Of a stretch of 9,094 bases of DNA, positions 1 through 5,784 are shown piece after piece. Source of the stretch: Chloroflexota bacterium (GTDB taxonomy: Bacteria > Chloroflexota > Dehalococcoidia > Lucifugimonadales > Australimonadaceae). The notes beneath the pieces were generated by a model. That model ran no database searches. It was not told where the DNA came from and worked only from the letters and a program-made list of their open reading frames with translations. A program made the position numbers and the translations under genes. Position 1 is the first letter of the stretch. Every line of letters begins with the position of its first letter. The DNA lies in contig JAPPFU010000196.1 in NCBI GenBank assembly GCA_028875085.1, forward strand, positions 1 through 9,094. Reading direction: 5' to 3'.

Positions 1-959
1 GGGTACTTCCACGTGATGGCGGAGCCGGTCTCCACCTGCGTCCACGATATCTTCGAGTGCGCGCCCCGGCACGCGCCGCGCTTGGTCACGAAGTTATAGA
101 CCCCGCCCTTGCCGTCGTCGTCGCCCGGATACCAGTTCTGAACGGTCGAGTATTTGATCTCCGCGCGCTCCTGCGCGATCAACTCCACCACTGCCGCGTG
201 CAGCTGGTTCTCGTCGCGCATCGGCGCGCTGCACCCTTCCAGGTACGAAACGTACGACGCCTCCTCCGCGATGATGAGCGTCCGCTCGAACTGCCCCGAC
301 CCCGCTGCGTTGATGCGGAAGTAGGTGGACAGCTCCAATGGACACCGCACGCCCTTGGGGATGTAGACGAATGACCCATCGGAGAAGACGGCGGAATTGA
401 GCGCGGCGTAGAAGTTGTCGGTGTAGGGCACGACGGAGCCGAGATGCTTCCGCACCAACTCGGGGTGCTCCTGTATCGCCTCGCTGAAGGAGCAGAAGAT
501 GACGCCGTGCTTGGCCAGCGTCTCCTTGGCCGTCGTCGCGATGGACACGCTGTCGAACACCGCGTCCACCGCCACCCCCGCGAGGCGCTTCTGCTCCTCG
601 ATGGGGATGCCCAGCTTCTCGAACGTCTCCAGAATTTCCTTGTCAACCTGGTCAAGGCTCTCCAGCTCCGCCTTGGCCTTGGGCGCGGTCCAATAGACAA
701 TGCTCTGGTAGTCGATGGGCGGGTAGTGGACCTTCGCCCACGTCGGCGAGCGCTCCTCCTCCAGCAACTTCACGAAGTGGCGGTAGGCGCGCAAGCGCCA
801 CTCAAGCATCCACTCCGGCTCGTCCTTGCGCGCCGCGATCCACCGGACGATGTCCTCGCTCAGGCCGGGCGGCGCGGCCTCCTGTTCGACGGGCGTCGTC
901 CACCCGTACTTGTACTCTTGGGAGGCGAACTCTTCCGCTGTCTTGCCGCTGGTGGTCAT
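1..959 (-). CDS. sufB: Fe-S cluster assembly scaffold SufB, 3' part outside window
   Basis: SufB is the core scaffold of the SUF system: with SufD and the ATPase SufC it forms the cytoplasmic SufBC2D complex on which Fe-S clusters are built before transfer to apoproteins. Translation from the ATG at 957-959 gives 319 residues to the window edge, about two thirds of a usual SufB of roughly 470. Family signatures are plain: YKYGW (16-20), PPIDYQSIVYW (80-90), VIFCSFSEA (153-161), the hallmark IPKGVRCPLELSTYFRIN (200-217), YLEGCSAP (239-246) with Cys243 matching the cysteine implicated in sulfur handling in E. coli SufB, VQNWYPGD (273-280) and SKISWTQVETGSAITWKY (302-319), which leads into the beta-helix core. 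The start is set by N-terminal homology and lies 5 bases after a 25-bp palindrome. SD is modest: AAAGG about 13 nt upstream, inside the palindrome. Downstream genes, probably other suf genes, are not visible. Identity is nearly certain. Confidence 0.97.
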   Translation of the reverse strand, partial: MTTSGKTAEEFASQEYKYGWTTPVEQEAAPPGLSEDIVRWIAARKDEPEWMLEWRLRAYRHFVKLLEEERSPTWAKVHYPPIDYQSIVYWTAPKAKAELESLDQVDKEILETFEKLGIPIEEQKRLAGVAVDAVFDSVSIATTAKETLAKHGVIFCSFSEAIQEHPELVRKHLGSVVPYTDNFYAALNSAVFSDGSFVYIPKGVRCPLELSTYFRINAAGSGQFERTLIIAEEASYVSYLEGCSAPMRDENQLHAAVVELIAQERAEIKYSTVQNWYPGDDDGKGGVYNFVTKRGACRGAHSKISWTQVETGSAITWKY

Positions 960-964
960 CGGGA

Positions 965-989
965 ATTGTTGACCTTTCTGGTCAACAAT
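965..989 (-). promoter_or_regulatory. Candidate Rrf2/IscR-type operator in front of sufB
   Basis: A perfect inverted repeat: ATTGTTGACC, five bases (TTTCT on the plus strand), GGTCAACAAT, 25 bp in all. It begins directly after the putative -10 box, covers the expected transcription start, and ends 5 bases before the sufB ATG. Length and core match the E. coli IscR type 1 motif as I remember it (AT at each end, YYGAC in one half, GTCRR in the other); I count 19 of 25 positions agreeing. The position is that of a repressor site. The palindrome is direct observation; the regulator (an IscR/SufR-like Rrf2 protein) is inferred, since no regulator gene is in the window. Confidence 0.7.
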
Positions 990-1019
990 AGCGTAGCCCC
1001 ATCTACGGCGGCCTGTCAA
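990..1019 (-). promoter_or_regulatory. sigma70-like promoter of sufB
   Basis: On the minus strand a consensus -35 TTGACA (1019-1014) is followed after 18 bp by TACGCT (995-990), which keeps the key T, A and final T of a -10 box. Predicted start is near 983, inside the palindrome, giving a leader of roughly 24 nt. A perfect -35 is notable in this GC-rich DNA. It would let sufB be transcribed independently of the epimerase gene upstream. Confidence 0.6.
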
Positions 1020-1028
1020 TAAAGCGGC

Positions 1029-1042
1029 GGCGCGCTCGCGCC
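1029..1042 (-). terminator. Weak hairpin after the epimerase-like gene
   Basis: Immediately after the stop of the upstream gene the minus strand reads GGCGC GAGC GCGCC, then GCCGC and a short T-rich stretch (TTTATT). This could be a weak intrinsic terminator separating that gene from the sufB promoter, but the stem is 5-6 bp, the T stretch is short and does not directly follow the stem, and such palindromes arise easily in GC-rich DNA. Confidence 0.25.
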
Positions 1043-1043
1043 C

Positions 1044-1997
1044 CTATCGCCGCGCCGCCAACCATGCCTCCAACGCCTGGCGCGCGTCGTAGCGGAAGGC
1101 GTAACCCACCTCCCGCTCCAACTTAGCCGTAGACACCGCCCACAGCCACCGCACGTAGTCCAATCCCGCCGACGGCGCGTCGCTCTGGAGGCGCAGCGTC
1201 CACGCCAGGTCGGTCAGGCCGTAGGCCGCCCACGATGGCAGCCACGCGATGCGCCGCCGCGCCATCCGCCCCACCTCCGACCAGCATACGGCGCCCGGCG
1301 CCGCGACGTTGAACACCCCCGGATGCGGCTCGGAGATAAAACGCCACAGCACCTCTATCAGATCATCCTCGTGAACGAACTGGATGGGCGGGTCGGCGTT
1401 GCGCACGCCCACCAGCAGCGGCTTGGAGAGCGCCTGCGTGATCGAGTTGCGCGCCGACGGCCCCATCACGATGCAGCAGCGCAAGATAGACGCCGCGCAA
1501 GGGCGCTCCCGTGCGTACTCCTCGAACGCCCGCTCCGCCTCCCGCTTGTCCCAGGCGTAGTGGAACGACGCTGACGGACGCGCGGGCGCGTCCTCCGTCA
1601 ACTCGGCGGGATTGCTGGGCTGCGCGCCGTAGACGGTGGACGAGGAGAGATGGACGACTCGCTCCACGCCCACCTGCGCCGCCGCCGCCAGCACGTGGTC
1701 TGCGCCGTCCACGTTCACGCGGTGGCTCACGCCGCGCCGCCGCTGCTGGCGGATGACGAATGCGAGGTGCGCCAGCGCCTCCACCTGGTGCTCCGCGAAC
1801 GCCTCCGCGAGCGGGTCGAGCAGGTCTTGCTCGTAGTAGACCACCTTGTCTAGCTCATAGGGCGGGGGGCGCGCGTCGGTGGCGAACACGCGCTCCACCT
1901 GCGGCTCCGCCGCGAGCCGGCGCACCAGGCGGCTGCCCAGATAGCCCGCCGCGCCCGTTACCGCCACCACCTTGGGAACCGCGCCGTTCATCGCCAT
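1044..1997 (-). CDS. NAD-dependent epimerase/dehydratase family protein (extended SDR)
   Basis: 317-residue extended short-chain dehydrogenase/reductase, probably cytoplasmic, using NAD(P) to act on a nucleotide sugar or another hydroxylated substrate. The N-terminal Rossmann motif is TGAAGYLG (14-21), with Asp41 at the end of the second strand favouring NAD over NADP. HLAF (77-80), SSSTVYG (118-124) and the catalytic YAWDK (Tyr147, Lys151) follow; QFVHEDDL (206-213) is typical of the C-terminal substrate domain. Length fits the family. Substrate cannot be assigned: the family covers UDP-sugar epimerases, dTDP-sugar enzymes and other reductases, and neither sufB nor the divergent hydrolase helps. 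Two in-frame ATGs lie close together (1997 and 1991); neither has a clear SD. TAGCGT, -10-like, sits 10 nt before the first ATG, so a very short leader is possible. It is divergent from the hydrolase at 2196. Confidence 0.9.
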   Translation of the reverse strand: MAMNGAVPKVVAVTGAAGYLGSRLVRRLAAEPQVERVFATDARPPPYELDKVVYYEQDLLDPLAEAFAEHQVEALAHLAFVIRQQRRRGVSHRVNVDGADHVLAAAAQVGVERVVHLSSSTVYGAQPSNPAELTEDAPARPSASFHYAWDKREAERAFEEYARERPCAASILRCCIVMGPSARNSITQALSKPLLVGVRNADPPIQFVHEDDLIEVLWRFISEPHPGVFNVAAPGAVCWSEVGRMARRRIAWLPSWAAYGLTDLAWTLRLQSDAPSAGLDYVRWLWAVSTAKLEREVGYAFRYDARQALEAWLAARR

Positions 1998-2057
1998 AGC
2001 GCCGCAAACGCTACACGACTACGCTGCCCCGCTCCAACCCAACCCGCCGCCTGTTCA

Positions 2058-2113
2058 CATTCCCGTGCAACACTTCCGTCATTCCCGCGAAAGCGGGAAT
2101 CTCGCTTCGATTC
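2058..2113 (+). repeat. Palindromic intergenic repeat, copy 1
   Basis: The core at 2081-2100 is a perfect inverted repeat, ATTCCCGC, GAAA, GCGGGAAT, able to form an 8-bp stem closed by a GNRA-type GAAA tetraloop. It is preceded by TCCGTC and followed by CTCGCTTCGATTC. The block 2075-2113 (39 bp) recurs exactly at 6745-6783 in the same orientation. A degenerate half-site (CATTCCCG, from 2058) lies 22 bp upstream of the core, as also occurs at copy 2. The core fits the ATTCCC-N8-GGGAAT pattern known from Neisseria dRS3 and similar dispersed repeats. Here it is wholly intergenic, between divergent genes. Confidence 0.9.
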
Positions 2114-2130
2114 GGTCGCGCCGCCCACTC

Positions 2131-2158
2131 TTTACGCTCCCGCCCCGCCCGGTATACC
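2131..2158 (+). promoter_or_regulatory. Candidate promoter of the alpha/beta hydrolase gene
   Basis: TTTACG (2131-2136) and TATACC (2153-2158), 16 bp apart, each match the sigma70 consensus at 4 of 6 positions. The predicted start near 2165 gives a leader of about 31 nt containing a strong SD. Plausible position, only moderate match. Confidence 0.45.
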
Positions 2159-2180
2159 CTTCCCCCCGCTGCGACCACGC

Positions 2181-2187
2181 GAGGAGG
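2181..2187 (+). promoter_or_regulatory. Strong ribosome binding site of the hydrolase gene
   Basis: GAGGAGG ends 8 nt before the ATG at 2196. It is the only near-perfect Shine-Dalgarno in front of a gene in this window and fixes the hydrolase start. Confidence 0.85.
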
Positions 2188-2195
2188 CTTCCCCT

Positions 2196-3161
2196 ATGAC
2201 GCTGACCGAAGAGGGCCTGGTTCCCGTCCCCGGCCTGCTGAGCCGCTGGGTGCGCCTGGGCAACGGCGCGCTCGCCCACTATATGACCGCCGGCGAGAGC
2301 GGCCCGCCCGTCATCCAGCTCCACGGCGGCATCCAAGGCTCCTCCGGCAGCGCCGGCTGGCGCTTCATGGCGCCCTTCCTCGGCCAGAACGGCTTCCGCG
2401 TCTACGCCCCCGACCAGCCCGGCTTCGGCCACGCCGACACCGATCCCCAATACCACCCCGTCTACGGCGGCGTCAGCCACTCCGACTTCATCGACGCCTT
2501 CGCCACCGCCGTCGGCCTCGACCGCTTCCACCTCGCCGGCAACTCCATGGGCGCCGACAACACCATCCAATACGTCCTTGACCACCCCGAGCGCGTCATC
2601 AGCTTCATCCTCATCGCCACGATGAAGGTCGGCGACAACGTCCCCGACGACAAGCAGGTCGGCCCCAAACTCACCGACATGGCGCAGTTCGACGGCACCG
2701 CCCGCTCGATGGGCGAGATGATCACGCCGATTATGTACCGCCCCAGCGCCGTCCCGCAGGAACTCCTCGAGATGCGCGCCATGGCCGCCAACCGCCAGAA
2801 GGACTCCTACGAGGCGGGGCGCAAGGGGCGCGAACTCCTCCGCACCGACCCTGTCCTCAACGCCCGCTTCACCACCAAAGACCGCTTCAGCAAGACCGCC
2901 GTCCCAGGCATCTATCTCTACGGTATGGACGACGTCATCGCCCCCGTCGAGAACGCCTACAACCAGGAAGACACCCTCCCCAACATCCAGTTCTTCTACC
3001 CGGAGGAGTGCGGACACCAGGGCCAGACCGACCAGCCCGATATGTTCAACCAGGTCTTCCTCGAGTTCTTCCGCGACGGCAAGGTCAGCCGCAAGACCGC
3101 CGACTGGGCCGGCGTCTCCAAGCGCCGCCCCGAACTCCCCCAGTACGTCGAACAGGCCTAG
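2196..3161 (+). CDS. Alpha/beta hydrolase (MhpC/BphD-like fold)
   Basis: 321-residue alpha/beta hydrolase, no signal peptide, so presumably cytoplasmic. The expected elements occur in order: oxyanion-hole region LHGG (42-45), DQPGFG (73-78), nucleophile elbow GNSMG with Ser117 (115-119), acid in YGMDDVIAP (Asp246, 242-250) and base in CGHQG (His274). The GNSMG elbow and overall layout resemble meta-cleavage-product C-C hydrolases (MhpC/BphD group), but the second Gly after the elbow is replaced (GNSMGAD) and no aromatic degradation genes are nearby, so esterase, haloalkane or C-C hydrolase activity cannot be told apart. The roughly 30-residue tail after the usual fold end (RKTADWAGVSKRRPE, 299-313) is extra. 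It stands alone on the plus strand, with its own promoter and SD, and ends only 7 bp from the convergent neighbour's stop. Codon use differs from its neighbours: 23 of 27 alanines are GCC. Confidence 0.93.
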   Translation: MTLTEEGLVPVPGLLSRWVRLGNGALAHYMTAGESGPPVIQLHGGIQGSSGSAGWRFMAPFLGQNGFRVYAPDQPGFGHADTDPQYHPVYGGVSHSDFIDAFATAVGLDRFHLAGNSMGADNTIQYVLDHPERVISFILIATMKVGDNVPDDKQVGPKLTDMAQFDGTARSMGEMITPIMYRPSAVPQELLEMRAMAANRQKDSYEAGRKGRELLRTDPVLNARFTTKDRFSKTAVPGIYLYGMDDVIAPVENAYNQEDTLPNIQFFYPEECGHQGQTDQPDMFNQVFLEFFRDGKVSRKTADWAGVSKRRPELPQYVEQA

Positions 3162-3168
3162 CGGGCGC

Positions 3169-3537
3169 CTACCCCTCCTCCGCCACGTCGGAGAAGTCGA
3201 AGCCGAGTTCGCCCAGACCCGCCACCTCAAAGCGCATGCCGACGCTGTGCGGCCCCGGCGCCATTCGGCCGCCAGCGTACTCGATCGTCGTCGTCTTGTT
3301 CATTCCCAGCGTGAAGGGCGTCTCGCCGTCCACCGCGTCGAACGCCGTCGCAACCCCGTCCACGCTGAACGTCGTCTTGGCCGCATCGAGCTCGGCGCCG
3401 TCGAGCGTGAGCGGGAACAGGCGCTTGGCGTAGCCGGAGCCGAGCCGGTTGCGCAACTCGAAGCGGAAGCCGTCGGGCGTGAGCGCTAGGCTGCCCTTAA
3501 CGTAGAGGCGGCGCAGCAGAAAGGCCGGAACCTTCAC
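3169..3537 (-). CDS. Small conserved-looking protein of unknown function, end of sugar operon
   Basis: 122 residues from a GTG start (3535-3537) that overlaps the aldolase TGA as GTGA, the usual sign of translational coupling. No transmembrane segment, signal peptide or cysteine cluster. The sequence looks like an all-beta domain: LYVKGSL (11-17), GFRFELRN (23-30), PLTLDG (42-47), FTLGMNKTTTIEY (75-87), a Pro-Gly-Pro-His turn (94-97) and a C-terminal strand series GLGELGFDFSD (107-117). The order 'VKGSL ... GF.F.L.N ... L.LDG ... PG.H ... D' reminds me of small beta subunits of C-glycoside deglycosylases and related DUFs in sugar clusters, but I cannot confirm this and the catalytic alpha subunit is not in the window. 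A longer in-frame reading from 3660 exists; its extra residues are Gly/Arg-rich shadow of the aldolase gene. The coupling argues for a role with the aldolase. Confidence 0.8.
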   Translation of the reverse strand: MKVPAFLLRRLYVKGSLALTPDGFRFELRNRLGSGYAKRLFPLTLDGAELDAAKTTFSVDGVATAFDAVDGETPFTLGMNKTTTIEYAGGRMAPGPHSVGMRFEVAGLGELGFDFSDVAEEG

Positions 3538-4226
3538 GTCGTCTGCCGCATCCGGAAGAGCTCCACCTCCGCCGCCACCGCGTCGCGCGGCAACTCGCCC
3601 GCGCCGCCCACCATCCGCGCCAGCACGAACACCTTGGCCAGATGCTCCGCCAAGCGGCACGCCCTCAGCGCATCTTCAACCGACCTGCCCACGCCGAGCA
3701 GCCCGTGGTTCCGCAGCAGCACCGCGTTGCGCTCGCCCAGCGCCGCCGCCGCCGATTCGCCCAACTCCTCCGTCGAGGGAAAGGCGTAGTCGGCGACCTG
3801 CACGCTGTCGCCCAGCATCACCACTATCTCGTCGATAAGCGGCGGTATCGGCACCCCCGCCACGCCAAGCGCGCTGGCATAGGTGGAGTGGGTGTGCATC
3901 ACCGCGCTCACGTCGGGGCGCGCGCGGTAGACGGCTGCGTGGCACAGCAACTCCGTCGAGGGGAGCGCGTCGCCCAGCATCGGCTCGCCGTCGTCCTCCA
4001 CCACCACGATGTCGTCGAGCGTCATCGTAGGGTAGGGGACGCCGCTGGCGGTGATGGCGATGAGGTCGCGCGCGCCGTTCGACACGCGGGCGCTCACGTT
4101 GCCGCTCGTCTCGACGACGAGGCCGTCGCGGTGCATCGCCTGCGCCGCGCGCAGCACCGCCTCGCGCTCGCCGCGCCACTCGTTCGACGCGCCCGTCCGC
4201 TCGCCCGCTGCCCCGTTCCCGCTCAT
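3534..4226 (-). CDS. Class II (zinc) aldolase, FucA-like
   Basis: 230-residue class II aldolase/adducin-fold enzyme, which cleaves a phosphorylated ketose (or decarboxylates/epimerises in some relatives) using zinc and an enediolate intermediate. Signatures: TSGNVSAR (40-47), SGVPYP (61-66), PSTELLCHAAVYRARPDV (89-106), HTHSTYASAL (111-120) and LRNHGLLGVG (171-180). The predicted catalytic acid and zinc ligands are Glu92, His111, His113 and His174. They fall at a constant offset of 19 from E. coli L-fuculose-1-phosphate aldolase (E73, H92, H94, H155), whereas AraD-type epimerases have a longer gap before the last His. That favours aldolase over 4-epimerase. The start at ATG 4226 is chosen because the reading frame further upstream is Arg/Gly-rich and runs into the kinase gene; the kinase ends 56 bp upstream. 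No clear SD; TATCCT lies 9 nt before the ATG. It overlaps the small downstream gene by 4 bp. Confidence 0.92.
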   Translation of the reverse strand: MSGNGAAGERTGASNEWRGEREAVLRAAQAMHRDGLVVETSGNVSARVSNGARDLIAITASGVPYPTMTLDDIVVVEDDGEPMLGDALPSTELLCHAAVYRARPDVSAVMHTHSTYASALGVAGVPIPPLIDEIVVMLGDSVQVADYAFPSTEELGESAAAALGERNAVLLRNHGLLGVGRSVEDALRACRLAEHLAKVFVLARMVGGAGELPRDAVAAEVELFRMRQTT

Positions 4227-4282
4227 CGCGCCGCGAGGATACCAGCCCCCGCGCCGCCCGCGCCAACCACGCCGGCGCTTCC

Positions 4283-5782
4283 CTACAACTCGTCCGCCAT
4301 CTCCTCGAGGCGGGCGCGCAGCCGCTTCCACCGCGCGAACGACTCCGCGTAGGCCAGCACGCCACGCACGTCCGGCTCCGCGATTTCGCCCCGCCGGGCA
4401 ATCTCCCGCGTGGCGGACGCCCACTCGCTCGCCGGGCGTGAGGCCGCGATGGCTGCGCCCGTCGCCGTGGCGAGCGCGCTATGCCGCCTGACGGGCGCGT
4501 TCAGCGTATCGGCCAGCATCTGCGGAAAGAGCGCGCTGGCCGCCATCCCGCCGCCCAAGGCGATCGAGCGCGCCTCCGCGCCCGTTACCGACTGAACCAG
4601 CTCCACGCACTCGCGCATCGCGTAGGCGACGTTCTCGAAGGTGGCACGGGCAACGTAGGCGGCGCGGACGGGGTTGTAGGTGATGGGCGCGGGCGCAAGC
4701 AGGCCGCCCATCGTTACGCCGGGGTTCGACAGATTTATCGCGTGCGGCCCCCAGAAGGCGGCGATCATATTCGCGCCCGACCGCGATTGGCTCACCAGCC
4801 GGTCGAGGCGGCCGCCGCCCGCCCTTGCCCCCAGCAGCCGCCGCACCATCTCCAGTGCGCCCCCGGTATCCCCGGCGCTCGCCTCCACATAGGCGCGCCC
4901 CGGCGGCAGCGACGGCCCCGTCCACGTCCGCCGCTCCGCGTCGAAGACGGGCGCGGGCGTGATCATCCTCACCGGCGCGCTCCAACCGGCGGCGATGCCA
5001 ACGTCGTTCACTTGCGCCGCGCCCATCCCCAGCATCGCCGCGCCCGTGTCCGGCCCGGCGAGGTGGACGGGCGCACCGCGCGGCAGTCCCGTCTTCGCCG
5101 CCGCCTCAGCCGAGACGGCGCCGACGGGAGCGCCGTCCTCCACGACGGACGGCAGCAAGGCTGCGTCCACGCCTAGGTCGGTCAGCAGTTCGACCGCAAC
5201 CTCGCCGGTGCTCACGTCCAGCAACCCCGCCTCCGCCAACTCCGCGCGCCCCGCGCCCATCTCGCCGGTGAGCAGGCAGGCGGCCCAACCGCCCAGCGTC
5301 GTAACCCGTGCGATGCGCCGCGAGATGCGCGGATGGTGATTGCGCCACCACGCGAGTTTGGCGGGAGCGAACAGAAAGGCGGGTGCGCGGCCCGTCGCCG
5401 CGTAGAGGCGCGCGCCGTGCGCCTCCTCGATGGCCGCGCCCTCGAACAGCGCGCGCAGGTCGGTGTTGGGCGCCAGATAGAGCGCCCGCCCGTCCGCGTC
5501 GAGAAATGCCGTCCCGCCTCGCTGCGCCGCGATGCCCACAGCGGTCACCTCCACCCCTTGCGCGCCCGGCTGCGACAGCGCCTCCGCGATGACGCCGTAC
5601 ACGCGCTCGGTCAGATCGGCCTCCGCGAACCGCCCCGCGAGCGCGTCGGCGCCTTGCGGCCGGTGGACGCGGTAGACGCGCCTGGCGATCGCCGCCGCCT
5701 CCCACGGGCGCTCGACGGGATGGAGCGACGCGCGCAGGCCGCTGGTGCCGAGGTCAAGCGCAAGGACGAACGATCCCGGCAT
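4283..5782 (-). CDS. FGGY-family carbohydrate kinase
   Basis: 499 residues, the normal length for FGGY kinases (xylulokinase, ribulokinase, fuculokinase, glycerol kinase relatives), which phosphorylate sugars or polyols with ATP in the cytoplasm. Domain I opens with LALDLGTSGLRASL (7-20), Asp10 binding the phosphate/metal; AAQRGG (85-90) and APNTDLRA (104-111) correspond to the substrate loop, with the usual Trp before Asp replaced by Thr. The catalytic base is Asp245 in AGPDTGAAMLG (242-252). Domain II carries the adenosine motif ALGGGMAASALFPQMLAD in the last quarter. The ATG at 5780-5782 was chosen because the phosphate-binding strand starts six residues later; translation from further upstream would run through the permease gene. 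It begins 2 bp after the permease stop, so is probably coupled. Paired with a FucA-like aldolase, a ketose or polyol C1 kinase is the simplest guess; exact substrate unknown. Confidence 0.94.
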   Translation of the reverse strand: MPGSFVLALDLGTSGLRASLHPVERPWEAAAIARRVYRVHRPQGADALAGRFAEADLTERVYGVIAEALSQPGAQGVEVTAVGIAAQRGGTAFLDADGRALYLAPNTDLRALFEGAAIEEAHGARLYAATGRAPAFLFAPAKLAWWRNHHPRISRRIARVTTLGGWAACLLTGEMGAGRAELAEAGLLDVSTGEVAVELLTDLGVDAALLPSVVEDGAPVGAVSAEAAAKTGLPRGAPVHLAGPDTGAAMLGMGAAQVNDVGIAAGWSAPVRMITPAPVFDAERRTWTGPSLPPGRAYVEASAGDTGGALEMVRRLLGARAGGGRLDRLVSQSRSGANMIAAFWGPHAINLSNPGVTMGGLLAPAPITYNPVRAAYVARATFENVAYAMRECVELVQSVTGAEARSIALGGGMAASALFPQMLADTLNAPVRRHSALATATGAAIAASRPASEWASATREIARRGEIAEPDVRGVLAYAESFARWKRLRARLEEMADEL

Positions 5783-5784
5783 CG

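Noticed and set aside
640..660. TGTCAACC and GGTCAAG inside sufB resembling the operator half-sites
   Set aside because: They read as direct, not inverted, imperfect half-sites and simply encode the LDQVDK segment of SufB.
444..1022. 192-codon plus-strand frame opposite sufB
   Set aside because: Antisense to a clear sufB and crossing its promoter; no recognisable motif.
2079..3230. 383-codon open frame on the minus strand across the hydrolase gene
   Set aside because: It is the antisense shadow of a gene with C-ending codons, is rich in Gly/Val/Ala/Asp without family motifs, and ends inside the palindromic repeat. The plus-strand gene has an SD and a complete catalytic triad.
3538..3660. 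N-terminal extension of the small protein to an ATG at 3660
   Set aside because: The extra residues are low-complexity Gly/Arg read out of frame from the aldolase gene; the GTG at 3537 gives the normal GTGA coupling.
4227..4424. N-terminal extension of the aldolase to 4424
   Set aside because: The extension overlaps the end of the kinase gene and is Arg/Gly-rich; homology to FucA begins shortly after the ATG at 4226.
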